Shown here: positions 1 to 11,640 of the stretch, piece after piece | Numbering within the stretch: the stretch's first letter is position 1 | How the letters are laid out: each line of letters starts with the position of its first letter | Assembly: GCA_973895155.1 (NCBI GenBank) | Contig: OZ316891.1 | Coordinates: forward strand, 16,678,001-16,742,000 | Direction: 5' to 3' | Source: Marsupella aquatica | Taxonomy: Eukaryota > Marchantiophyta | DNA: 64,000 nucleotides | Made by a program: the position numbers and the translations under genes | The notes under the pieces: generated by a model | What the model saw: only the letters and a program-made list of their open reading frames with translations | What the model was told of the DNA's origin: nothing | Database searches by the model: none

Positions 1-3000
1 GCACAAATCAACTTCAAGCCACATGACCAGATTGAAACCGCTCAATAAAGAACTCGGGGGAATTCAAATGAGAGAGCTTGCTGACTGCGTTCAGCAGTCT
101 TAACTACAATACTAGAACACGTTCAACAAAGCGGCGTGTCAACACCGGTCTAGTTCGTGCCTTGTACTTTTGCCCGTTTCCTTCCCACTGGTCTCCCATG
201 TGCCCTAGGCGTATGGACTACATACTCTCTACCTGAACCCTAAACCACTCAATCAAATTCCCTTCATCCCTTCAAACCTTGTTCGAGTACTCGTTTCTGA
301 TGGTCCTTGAGTCTGTGTCCTTAGTTTACAAGACAATGAGACAGATGCCATAATTCTTGGCACATTCTCCCCCCGGTCTGTAGTCTCCTATCAGTAAAAC
401 GACGAGGTCTCCTCGCTGTAACTAACACCAAATTGTGCATCCTACAAATTGCCAGCCATCCTGTGCATCCTTCCGCTCATGTAATAGTTTCTAATCTACA
501 AGAGAGGCCAACATTCGGGAGTGGAAGAGAAGTGGTCGTCGATATAATCCCTCGACGCCACCTCAAGATAGTTCCACAAGCAGAAACTTGAACCACGTAC
601 CTGAGTTTGGAACATTGCCCTCATAATGCACCAAGTGCAGATGTTCGCAAAGCATGAGAGAAAACTACTTATATAGCAAAAAACATTTAGCCCTTCTCTA
701 CGGCAAGAGCCAAGAAGCCCCAGAGCGCTTGTGGATAAAAGCAAGAATGCAGCAATGTATACAAGCCATCAAGGCAGTCCCCATTCACCAATTAGTCTTT
801 GTTTGGTACCCCAGCCCGGTTGTAAGACAAACATTGAACATGTGTAAAGCGCGTGCTTGGCAATACCTCGCATACTTGAAGGCAACAAATGAATCAAGAA
901 CTCTACTCAAAACAAGACGCCTTGCTCATGCACATAGCTATCCAACTACGTATTGTCCTGTTCTGTGTCAGGCCAACTCTTCTAACCCCCTTCGCACAAA
1001 TGCTTGCAATGGTAAAAATGAATCTCAACCAGCTTACAGCGAGGTCCTTATTTTATTCCATCCACGAATTTGCGTATGTGGAAAGAACCAGAAGGATCAA
1101 CAGTAAACAAAACAGCTGTTATCATCACATAAAACACACGGACTTTCCTATTAAGGATACCCAACCACGCCGACCCCAGGATAGTTCAGGGTATGTCTCG
1201 AGATCAAGTCAAGTGCATCCCAACCCTGTCACAGGTCATAAACTTTCTCCACTTAACCTTCGCTGAATGTGAACTGCCACGAGGAGAGAAAATGGAATTC
1301 AATCAACATCTTTTAAACACATGATCCTGCCCTTACAACAAGGTAGGTGATGACACTAAGATTTAACTGCAGACTATACTCCAACCTCCAGACAGTCCAA
1401 TTTAAAGAGCCCAAACTGTATTTACTGCAGCGGCGCAAAACGGGTTGCTCGATGAAGATGCTCCAATTTCTTCCCACTGAACGCAAGTCACGATGAACCT
1501 ACCACTTACAGAAACTTCTCGATACTTCAGACCTGGCCCTGTTCATCACATTGGCAAGTGCAGCTCTAACAATGTCTCGGTGCATTTATTTGCTTAATTA
1601 AGAAACACCGGAGCAGCAAGTTTCATCAAGAATATTCTAGAATGATGCAGGAAATTGAAATCGAGGCAGGACCGGGGGTGTAGTACAACAGCTGCATCCC
1701 ACATTGAGGAAACTACAAATTACTTGCGAGAACCAAACCTTCCGCCAGCACCTTGTTAAATTAGTCGCAAACCTAGTAAGAGTCCTGACAGACACTTCGA
1801 TAACAAAAATGGTTGTGAAAACAGGCCAATAGGATGACCTGAAAATACTTCGCAAACTAGCCTGGATGGACTATTAACGAAGGCAAGGCTAAGGCTGTAT
1901 ATAATGCTTCGGTTGTATTACGCAAATAAGGAGCTTTAACGTAACAAACCGGTACAAGGGAAAAATGCATGCAAAGGAACAGGTCCAAGCTCACTATTAC
2001 CTTAACAAATGGGCCTTAAGCAAACATGACAGTTGATTGGGTTGAGACCAGAGCATACTGAGATTTGAGGATATATAATGACAAAAACTCGGCATACCAG
2101 ATCAGGTACCCTGTTCTGTGCACCAATGACTCCACAAGTCAGAAATTTCAGGTTTGCAAATGTCAGAATAACTTTCTCGTTCAATCGCACCACACTTTGC
2201 CCAAGTTCACAAAAGATAGTATTTCCTTGCTAAGTACAACTCTGCACCGCTTCATGACTGCTTAGAGAGCCGCCACAGGTCTTCAGAGTAGATTATGAGT
2301 GAATTAGATCTCTGGATGGGCTCGCAGTTGATCTGTCAATTCAATGCTCCAACAACAGCTACACGAACCTCAACCAAAAGATAGCCGTGCAAGCAAGTCC
2401 AGGCATCACCCTGCAAATGCAACCGCTACAACGAGAATGCCGTGGCGGACAACAAATTCCGATGTAAGCCATAGAAATCTGCATCGTAGGTATCAAAGGT
2501 GCTACAAAAAACTGTGAAGTACCCAGTATCAATTTAACTGGACCTCAACTTTCTTTACACAATCTCATGGAGCCTAGGTCATGCCTGAGTTATGGGCAAA
2601 AAGAATAAAAAATAATAATCCAACAAAATTGGCCCATTGCTTACAATTTCAATGGTTGGAGTCTAATTTGAACACAACTACACTCCGCATCCGACTGGCA
2701 TCCGACTTGGAGCACTTCAACTACTACTAACTACGTTGGCAACAAGTAGCTATACGTTACAGCCCCCAACTGTTTGACAATTTGAAAGAACCTACACTTT
2801 TAGGGAGCATCATGTGATGCCATTGCTATGAGTAGGGTAAGCGCCCTTGAGCATTTGGTACTTGATACTTGCAGAATAAGCAATATCTTCAAAGGCTCTG
2901 CAATGTACAGTTTCACAAGTATAATCCCAGCCACTAACCACTTTGAGTGCCACTGCCAATACAATCATTTAGCATAACAGCAGCTCGAAGCTCCTACCTG

Positions 3001-3345
3001 AGACCGGTGACGATTTCTGACCAAAGAAAATCCCCCCTACACCAGAGGTCGCAATACTTGTACATGCTCCTGCAGTCTACACCAGTACTATCAGCTGAAC
3101 GACTTCGCTGTTAATTCAGCGTGACAACATGCCAAACGTTCTTGGTGTGGAATTTGGAATGTGTTCCTGTTTCAGCTCGAGGCTTTCGACTCTGTACAGT
3201 GTTATTCAAAGTGCCTCGTGCGAAAGCAAGAGATCATCCCAGAAATCGATCTCAATCAAGTATGCCACCAACTTAGTACCATCAAATTTCTGTACTCGAG
3301 ATTCTCTAGATAAGCCCTAAGTCAAGTTGGAGTACTTCATTATTA
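1..3345. other. 3' flank of the bromodomain gene; no gene recognised
   Basis: Open frames here are short (at most about 150 codons) and overlap on both strands. They carry no motif I recognise and no convincing splice-linked exon chain. I also see no RNA gene, LTR or terminal inverted repeat. The part next to 3,346 should hold the 3' UTR of the minus-strand bromodomain gene, but I could not place a polyadenylation site. Confidence 0.4.
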
Positions 3346-6300
3346 TCATGTTTGAAGTACCAGAGGGAATGGCCTATAGTTTGTTTCTGCACCAGAAACT
3401 CCCTCCATTGCATACTTATCACCAGCACAAGGTTGGCTTCCAACCGGCTCGGTTGATTGCTGTAAAGCTGCACTATTATCAGGGATAGCTGCAGATTGCA
3501 TTCGCCATCGCTCTTGCCATTTATGCTTCAACCCCATGCAGGCTCTCTCGCTTCTCCCACTACCAGGGCAACCTTCCTGGCCACTAATTGAAGCAGTGGT
3601 TCCTAATGGTGCTTGGACATTTTGAGAGAACCCTGATTTCTCGACTTTCTTTGTTTGAGAACTTTCGATGGCTGGTACATACACATACTTCTCTGGCTCC
3701 CCTGACGTCGATCTGGTCTCCAAACCTCGTATTGAAGCTGCAGGTGAGGGGCCTGCGCTAACATCCGGGCGAGCTAGACATTGTTCCGGACGAGACGGTA
3801 GCCCTTCACGTTGAGTCACAGAACTGCAACCGACAGAGATAGAAGTTAGCAATTATTTCGGAGACTTCGTTAGGGAATTGACAAATCAGTAACACTATCA
3901 TCTGACAGGCTTAAACATTATGGATAGAATGACTACTACAGTCGATTACATCATAACATTGTCCTGAGTGCAACCCATACCACGAAGAACTGTTGTCAGT
4001 GTCCAATTTCACCCTCTTCAACCTCTTCCTTGGGGACTCTGACTTTGCAGCCTTCGAAGTGGATAAGGATTGTTTGTCATCTCCAGACTTTCCACTGCTG
4101 AAACAGATTAAGACAGCTGCCGCTTCCTCTTCGCTGCTACTGTCCACAGCAGAACTATTGGCAGCCTCACTCCGCAACCCGTTCACATCACTGGAGATGC
4201 ATAACCGAGGCCTCCGCATTGTCCGATGCTTCTTAATAGGAGCAAGAGGCAGACTTTCAGACCCAACTGGAGGATCTGCTGCCAGTTGAACTGTGTGCTT
4301 GGTTTTGGTGGTCCTGAAGGAAGAACCAAAGAAACAACTACATAATAAGAACATAAGAAAACAGAACGACCTGACGATTACATCCAGACCAGGGCAACAA
4401 GACAGAAAGTCCTAAGCAGTCAAACGAGTCATTCAGCATGTAGAAGGACGTGACAAAACAATCTGGCATGAAAACGGAATATAATCGACGATCCAGGGTA
4501 CATACATATCTCATTATCATCATTCAAATCTAGCATAAACCTCTACGGAATCAAAAAGCGTTCCGAGTCATCCAATTAGTACTTAATGAGCTGCTTACTT
4601 TGCTACCGTCTTGCTTGAGTTCCCAACGGGAGATAACTTCGGGTTGGGATAAGTTGCCTCCTTCAGATTCCCCTGGACCATCGAGTATCCACAAATCTAA
4701 ATCAGCATTCATCCAATTTCCCACCAAAAGAAAGATCTACATATCCAAGACACTCCGCAGAGAAGGGAAGTCAAATTACTAAAATTGATTCTAGGTAGCT
4801 TCACCAATCGACTGGAAATTAACTTGCAGAAGTCGTAACGGACACGTTTGTGTCTACTAAGAAAGGTATCTATGTTAGTAATTTATACATATCATACCTC
4901 AAATAATCTGATGGCATGGATCTTCAGCTTCAAAGCCATATCATGTGTCTCCGTACCCTTCTTATTGTACACCTGCACTTACAACTAAATTTCAGGCCCT
5001 ATCGTACAAAAACACTTCGAATCCTTCTTCCAGCATTTAACTCATCTTGCATTGGCAAGTCAAATACTTCAACAGAAGGGAAGACGCATAGATAGAATTG
5101 ATAGAGAACAGATCTCTTCCAGGGAATGAATGCATACATGTTCAACCTAACAGAGCACTTATAAATCGCAAGGGACCAAGGTTGAAAGGTCACTGTGGAC
5201 CAGCCAAACTCGATGACAGTGAAAATTAAATTAGAAGCGAATGTTACTGCTACTGAGACGTCGATTGGAATCTACTATGCAACAAAAAAGGAACCTCCGT
5301 TCCTACAATGGAAGATGTGGTTTAGCAGCTTATGGACCAGCATGTAACAGCTGTAACAGGGAGTGCAAGCAGATAGCCAACGAATGCAATTAACGTCGAG
5401 TACAGGATCCAGATGAACAGTATTGGATCGGGGAATGTGGCCGATGCTAATCTAATTTGTGGAGAGGAATAACAGGCTGAACACGCACCATAGCATTCGT
5501 AACCATCAACATCACATCCCGACGAAGTGCCTCAAGGCTGTAAGACTCATTATTCTGCATTCAAACCACGAAAAGAAGAGCAAATGACTGCACATGAGAT
5601 TAACGGATATCCTAAATAAAATCATCAGAGATTCACACCCCTAAAAGTTAAAGGTTCACGAACAGACACATGTTCCGGACAAGAATACTCCGCCATCAGA
5701 GGCTTATTCAGAAAGCAACCCAGAACATGAAAGCTCCAAAATGGTACTGTCGGGCTAAGGATTGACCTCTAACTGTCGGCGTATGGTGCTAAGATCCATG
5801 GGCTGTCGGATAATTGTATCATAGTCCTCCAACAAAGCCACCGGCCTGCACAAAGAAAAAATGCCAAAATTACGCATCGAGCCAATCGAAAGACGTGCAG
5901 AGCAACGCAGACTAGACTGCAAACTAGACATCTGAATACAATTTCCTTCGCTACAACTAATCATTTATGCAAACAAACCTTCGAAAAGGAGCGGCATATT
6001 TCGATGCAGAAACCCCCTTCCAATAGTCGAGAAGAGGATCAGCTTGTGCCCATCTTTTTCTCCTGTTTTCCGCATGCCTACCAAGGCAACGATGAAACAG
6101 AGGTCAAGACTCTGCCTTACTTGGTGTAATGATGTGTAAATAAGTGGCCATAAGATCGTCGCTATGAGTTGCATAGTACCTTTGCCTACTCCGTTCACCG
6201 AACGAAGTAATATTTCCGCTAGTCTGTGAGCGAAACGGCGGAAAGCACAATTTGAGCATCTACTCAAATGTCCAAACCATCTCTCATAAACAGGCCGAGA

Positions 6301-7571
6301 TAAATAAATATGTATAATTCAAATGAAGTTAAGTCGACTCCGCAGTGAAACCTCGTAAATGCTATATAGGAAGCGATAGTGCATTTGTAAGCCATCATTG
6401 TTTGCACTATTGACAACAACTACCATGAACCACCTCTTCCGAGGAGTGACGGATTTCCGCAACCATGTAGACCGTAGCTCTACCTGAGTGAAGTCGTATT
6501 GGACGACTGATCCAAGGTCGTTTTTAATTAAATGAATGAGATGAATCACACGCCCAGGTATCCGAATTAGAAGACACATTCATCAAACCCATAAAGAAAA
6601 ATTGAGCAATACCTTCCTACACTTTTCCAACCGAGCTTTTCTAGTTGCGGTTTCATGGTGCCATTATTGCAGTCTGGTGAATGTTGTTCATAGTCATCCT
6701 TCCGACGTCCAAGGTTCGAGGATCTTCTCTTCAGAGCGCTAGTTGAATCTTCATAATCCGCCATTATGTCGTACTTGCCATCTCCAGTCTCTGCACCTTC
6801 GTCATCCCTAAAAGACTTACATCCGTCACCATTACCTAAAGTATCATCAGCATCCCCACTTTTAGACTCCTCGCTCCAATCACTCTTCTGTTCATTTTGG
6901 GAGCTTACTTCGAGTTGCTGGGCGACTGCACAATCTGCTTGAAATACAAGACCAAGAATCACTTGTAAGTGCAGTTTTCTTACACTGACGACATAGAAGA
7001 GAATGATTCACGTACGTTTACATCCCCCCAGCAAATCCACGACTCAACAGCATTGCATGATTCATTCCATAAATACTTGGGAGAGCCCGTGAATTTCTGA
7101 TAGCAAATTAATTTGACTGTTGTGTTGGTAATTCAACACAACAGTCAAATTCCGGATAGAGATTCCGGATATGAGAAATTGACTTGAAACAGTAAGGAAC
7201 GGATACGATGTTCACGTACAAAGTCCTTGCAGTCCATAGTGATTGCCTTGCGTGCTATTCTCAGGCATTTTCTCAGCTGCACGCTTCATCCATTGACTAC
7301 CACTTACAGGTGGCCATTGGCATCCTCCCGAATCAGCTGAGTTGGTCAAACATGTCATACTCTCCTCCCCGATCACATAACTACCACCATTCCGATCATC
7401 AGGAGAATCGTATAGTACTGAACCTCTCTTGAGATGCTGTCTCAAAGCCACAAGATGAAGTGCGGGCGCCACGGCAGGCCCCATTGCAAATTCCGTCATA
7501 TCCGTCAAATATGAATCAAGGCAAACCCGCATCGGCACGACAAAGCATCCCTCAGGCAGAATAGCAATCAC
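3346..7571 (-). CDS. BRD8-like bromodomain protein, spliced, 5' end unresolved
   Basis: Bromodomains bind acetylated histone lysines in the nucleus. The exon chain joins in phase across GT-AG sites: about 7571-7308, 7096-7012, 6934-6613, about 6077-5979, 5845-5767, 5554-5489, 4972-4898, 4696-4599, 4313-3981 and 3823-3346 (stop TGA). The bromodomain spans four exons from about 6077 to 4898. It includes KYAAPFRRPV, then YDTIIRQPMDLSTIRRQLE, then LRRDVMLMVTNAM, then VYNKKGTETHDMALKLK. The Asn of VYN is the expected acetyl-lysine contact. The phrases RRDVMLM and NAMVYN resemble animal BRD8 more than the plant GTE/BET type. An acidic Ser/Asp/Glu-rich exon (6613-6934) precedes the domain. A basic and Ser-rich tail with RKRLKRVK follows. 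I found no SANT/Myb exon, which plant relatives usually have near the N-terminus. The exon at 7012-7096 is the least certain because its donor (GTGAAT) is weak. No in-frame stop lies in the chain, unlike the transposon genes nearby. Confidence 0.8.
7110..7151. repeat. Perfect 18-bp inverted repeat with 6-base loop
   Basis: Arms 7110-7127 and 7134-7151 are exact reverse complements (AATTTGACTGTTGTGTTG), with loop GTAATT. The hairpin lies in the predicted intron just upstream of the exon at 7012-7096. It may be a tiny MITE remnant or an RNA hairpin. There is no direct repeat at its edges that I can see. Confidence 0.7.
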
Positions 7572-7838
7572 TCAACGCATTAGAAATGCTAGTATTGCAA
7601 CTGTGGACGGAAAGGCCAAGCTTGTTATCTCCCTCTGGATCGCACCAACAAAACTCTTTCACATCAAAGCTGCTGATGTACTCCCCCCGCCTTCAATGTC
7701 ATTCAAGAGAAGCAGAGTTTCCGAACTGTGGAAGCGAACCTCCACACAATACTTAGACAATTTCTTGCGCCTCGGCTGCGCAATATAATTGATCTCCTCC
7801 TCAAAGGTCATCACGGCCAGTTCGAAGTCACTGAAAGA
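7552..7838 (-). CDS. Candidate upstream exon(s), unknown domain, broken at a G run
   Basis: After an acceptor (TTAATTGCAG) at 7839 the frame reads SFSDFELAVMTFEEEINY and runs to LLLLNDIEGGG, then stops at TGA. At the homopolymer of six G near 7680, one extra base would open a second coherent frame, EYISSFDVKEFCWCDPEGD, continuing to SISNALSDCYSA. Both halves look like real protein, so a 1-base deletion or a sequencing error in the G run is likely. I do not recognise the domain. It could be the N-terminal part of the bromodomain gene or a separate small gene. The link to the exon at 7308-7571 is not resolved. Confidence 0.35.
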
Positions 7839-10760
7839 CTGCAATTAAGAGAACGTTCTGCAACAGAAAAGTGTTCGTGAGTCCTTGAAAGGATCAAACT
7901 CAACGTAATCAATCTGAAGATGCAGAGCACAACCGCCACATAAAGCTAACTGCGGCGCATATCCTCCTAGTCAATTCCATTTGTCCTCCTTCGCGTTACT
8001 CTCAAACCACACCCAACGACAAAACTTTATCCTTGTCGGTTGACATTCGGGACATGGGCTATATTTCGTCTAGGGTCTAGATCTCTAATTCCTCCCGGTT
8101 AAAGCACGCCAAGAGAGCATACGAAATAAACCAAAACTACTGACACGGAAAGTCATATGGCCCCCTTTGCACTGGGACCTTTTAGAAATATCTGCTGCTT
8201 ATACAGATGACAAGACACGACCTCGTCAGAGAGCCAGACTATTCCAGCAACTAACACATGAATCGAGATTCCAAAACCGATTGAGAATCCAGAAATCTAG
8301 AACCCAATGCACATTACGAAGATACAAGGCTACCCAGAGGACGTAAGGTTCCAACGAGCCACAGCTAGACACAGCGAATCCAGAGCACGAAGCACTCAGA
8401 ACGGAGGAAGCATGCAGTAACGAAAAGCGGAGGCAAACATATTCTGAGAGGGATAAAAGTGAAACTGTGGCGTTACCAGGCTTTTTCTGAATCCCACCAA
8501 AGGTTAAACCTTGTCCGTTAACGGCGCTAGCAAGGCTCCAACAGCCACGTAGAGTAGTCAAGCAAGAAGAGGAAATACAAGAAGTCATCAACCGCCGTAT
8601 AAACGAACTGATCCCGAACTCCTGCTCGAGGGAGTGAGAAGTAGGACGGACCCTTTCCTAACATCTTCGCCTTAATCATCCCACGGCATCAAACTGCGAA
8701 TGCTATCCGTCCGGATCTCTACCAGTAAACACCGACCGCACGCCTAAGCGAAGAATTATCAGTAGGACCTCTGTCGGTGCCCAACCCAAGCACAAAAGGA
8801 GAAGGCGTACCCTTCCATTGGACACAATGACTTGTACTGCGGCAGAAGGCAGAGAAAGAACGGAAACTAGGAGGCCGACAACCGAGTTGCTGACGATTTG
8901 AGGCAATTATCGGGACCGGACTCGAGGCTGAAAGATTGGGTAGAAGGCAAGTCCTTATTATCATCGTGGTAGTGGTCCTGCCATTCACTACAGTACATAG
9001 GAGTGAAGTCTTTGTCTCTCTAGTGGAACGAAACGCCGCATCAAGACGGCTACAACTATCTGCAAAGCCGTGAAACAAAGTGCCGCGCTGCCCAATTCCA
9101 TGCTTCAAACATTCATTTCATCCTCTACGATGTTCTCGTCAAATCACAGAAAAGGATTCAACCCCAGCGAGGCCACAACACCAAAACGGGATGCACAACG
9201 GGAAGAATTACAAGAATCCCTCCCGACCGTCCGTTTATCCCCTTTCCCCGACTCGGACACAACGTACAGCACATACAGGCAGCGCAGGACACTGCAAGAG
9301 AGACAAAAGCGGGAATCGGCGGCGCACTTGATCACAACCAAGACAAGATTTTTACTACAATGTCAACCTGATAATCATCGTACACCACAATTTGATGCAG
9401 CGCCGTCGCAACTCACCTCAAGCAATGCACCATCGTCGACATGTGGTCCCAAAAACATGATTGACGCTCCATGCCAGGAAGAAATGGCTCTTAAATCATT
9501 CGCGAGCATCAGCAGATACATGTGGCCGCCGGTTCCCTTCCCGGACATGAAACCTCGTTCAACACTGTGAATGGCAGCGGCACATCCGAATCAAGGACGG
9601 AGGGCAACGGAACAGAAACCCAGAGCCAAGGAGAGGTCACTAGATCAGATAAATTCTCCGCGCAATACCAAATCCAGTAGCGCAACAGCTTTCCGCCCCC
9701 ATTTTGCGCAAATCGGGCTCGCACTAGCATGCCAAACAAGGACAGGCACGAAACTAACAGCGGAAACGGACGGAACGACAGAGACTACGCAATGCGTTGG
9801 GAAATCACAATTTCCGGCTCCAAAATACAGTTCTCCCCAAATCTCACCCTGCTTTCCACCATTTCCTTAAAGGACACGCTGTCCATCAAATAGTGAGCGA
9901 GCACTCCCTGAAAAACTATTAGCTTCCACCCCGCTCAGCCAAACGAACAGTGACTCTAATAGCCAGCCAAAAAACTAAACAATTACAGAGCCACACACCG
10001 CATCATCCAAGACCGCCAACATCATCATCCAAGACGGCCACGAGCATCATCAACGTTGTCATGATCTGAGAGCGCCACAAGGCCGCAAAACGCACTCACT
10101 GACTCATTCCGTCAGGATAGACAGACAGCATCCCGCGTCCACATCCCTCCATCCCTCCCTTCCTTCGTCTCCTCTCCTCTCCCAACACAACAACTATCTT
10201 AGCGCGCCAGAACACCCTCGCGACCTTCCGCACCCATTAGCTTGATCGTCTACCGCTCCTGGTGTCTCTCGCACGCGGAATTGGACGCCTAGAGTCGCAA
10301 CAATCACGGAGTGCCTCGATCAAACAGGAAGAGCATTCGCTCTCTTCTTCTGTCTGTGTGCGAGACGTGCGTGCAGCCCATACAGAAAACACATGAGTAG
10401 AAAGACGGGAGAAGCGGAGGTTTGGTCAAGGAACGAGTCTGAAGAGGGAGGGAGGAGAGCCTTCTAGGTCAGGAGGTGGAGCAACCAACGACTCTCCTCC
10501 TCCTTGGGCAGGGGAAGGGCCGATGCGCTGAGTGACAGGGTTGCAGGGGAGACTGTCCGGCGAAAGGGCTTACTCTGGAGCCGCAGGGGATGGCAGGGGA
10601 TGGCGGAGAAGGGCTGAGGGGAAACCAATACGGTTAACAAAGTCGGTATGAACACCTGACCGCCTATGTCCCGTCGCTGACTGGCTTGCTGCTCGGTCAC
10701 CTTTCCCAACCACCTACCATCGCCGGTAAGTCGGTGTTTGGTTCGATTCGGGCGAGCCCT
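7839..10760. other. Presumed 5' part or promoter side of the bromodomain gene; no exon supported
   Basis: Overlapping short frames occur on both strands without recognisable domains. I looked on the minus strand for the SANT motif expected in plant bromodomain proteins (W-x-TWEELLL) and did not find it. A strong pyrimidine tract on the plus strand (about 10,140-10,200) is the kind of sequence found around plant promoters or 5' UTRs. It does not by itself fix a start site. Confidence 0.3.
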
Positions 10761-11214
10761 CATTCCCTTCTTACAAGCAAAGCTTTATAGCAAGCCAGGG
10801 GCAAACCACCCCGGCAAAGGGAACAAAGCAGCACGAGCGGCCAAGGCCACCCCACCAAAGAAAACAGAGAGGAAACTGGTCATGGAAATACCATACAGCC
10901 ACCATAGGGTGTCCTTCTCAAATATGGGTAAGTTTGGTGTGGTACAAAGGTTATTGGATTGTAACCATTTCTACTACTTTTTATATAATCTACTGCCCAG
11001 AAAGTCACTATAGTTAACTCTATTGCGTAACTGAATATACATACTATAATGATAGTGTGGCCTGAGCTGCGAGTCTGAGCCCCGTTCCTACTCTGCTCAA
11101 AGGAGCTTCCCCCCGCTTTTTTTACTTTTTGGTCATTTACAGCCCAATGATCTTGTACCTGATTGTCATTATCCTATACATAACTAGTCCAATACTTGTG
11201 CGTTGCACAAAATA

Positions 11215-11640
11215 TGTTGAGATGAAAAATAGATGTTGATGAGAGAAAAAATACTGAGGTGAGAAAAAGAGATCAAGGTGAGAAAATTTGGCAAGGAGGG
11301 AAAAGATGGTGAGGTGAGAAAAACATGTAAAGATAAGGAAAAGACAGGGGAAAAGATGTCAAGGAGAGAAAAGATATCGAGGTTAAGGGAATGATGTTGT
11401 GACGAGATAAAGATCTCAAAGTGAAAAAATGATGAAAAAAAACATAAGATGTCAAGGTGACAAAAATTGTCAAGTGAGCATAAAATATCGTGGTAAGATA
11501 AAGATATCAATGTGAGAAAAGATGGCGAGGCTAGGTGAGAAAAAGATGGCAAGTCAAGGAAAAGATGTTGAGGAGCGATAAATATGAGAAGATTAGAAAA
11601 ACATGTCAAACTCCCGGTCAAACTGAGAAAAGATGTCAAG
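11215..11640. repeat. Degenerate purine-rich minisatellite
   Basis: Roughly 20-base units of the type GATGTCAAGGTGAGAAAAA repeat imperfectly across about 425 bases. Recognisable cores are GATGTC/GATGTT, AAGGTGAG or AAGGAGAG, and GAAAAAGAT. The minus strand gives a long open frame rich in SHLDIF and SLLDIF only because the array lacks stop codons in that frame. It is not a gene. Confidence 0.75.

Noticed and set aside
654-1266. Overlapping plus-strand open frames of 125-150 codons
   Set aside because: No motif, no splice-linked continuation, and composition like the surrounding spacer.
8226-9870. Several open frames on both strands upstream of the bromodomain gene
   Set aside because: They overlap one another on opposite strands and contain no SANT or other domain expected for this gene.
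10738-11013. Plus-strand frame with Lys/Ala-rich segment followed by a GTAAGT-like site
   Set aside because: A single short exon-like stretch without start context, partner exons or family resemblance.
11184-11639. Minus-strand open frame of 151 codons rich in SHLDIF/SLLDIF
   Set aside because: It is a by-product of the purine-rich tandem repeat, with no domain and no gene signals.
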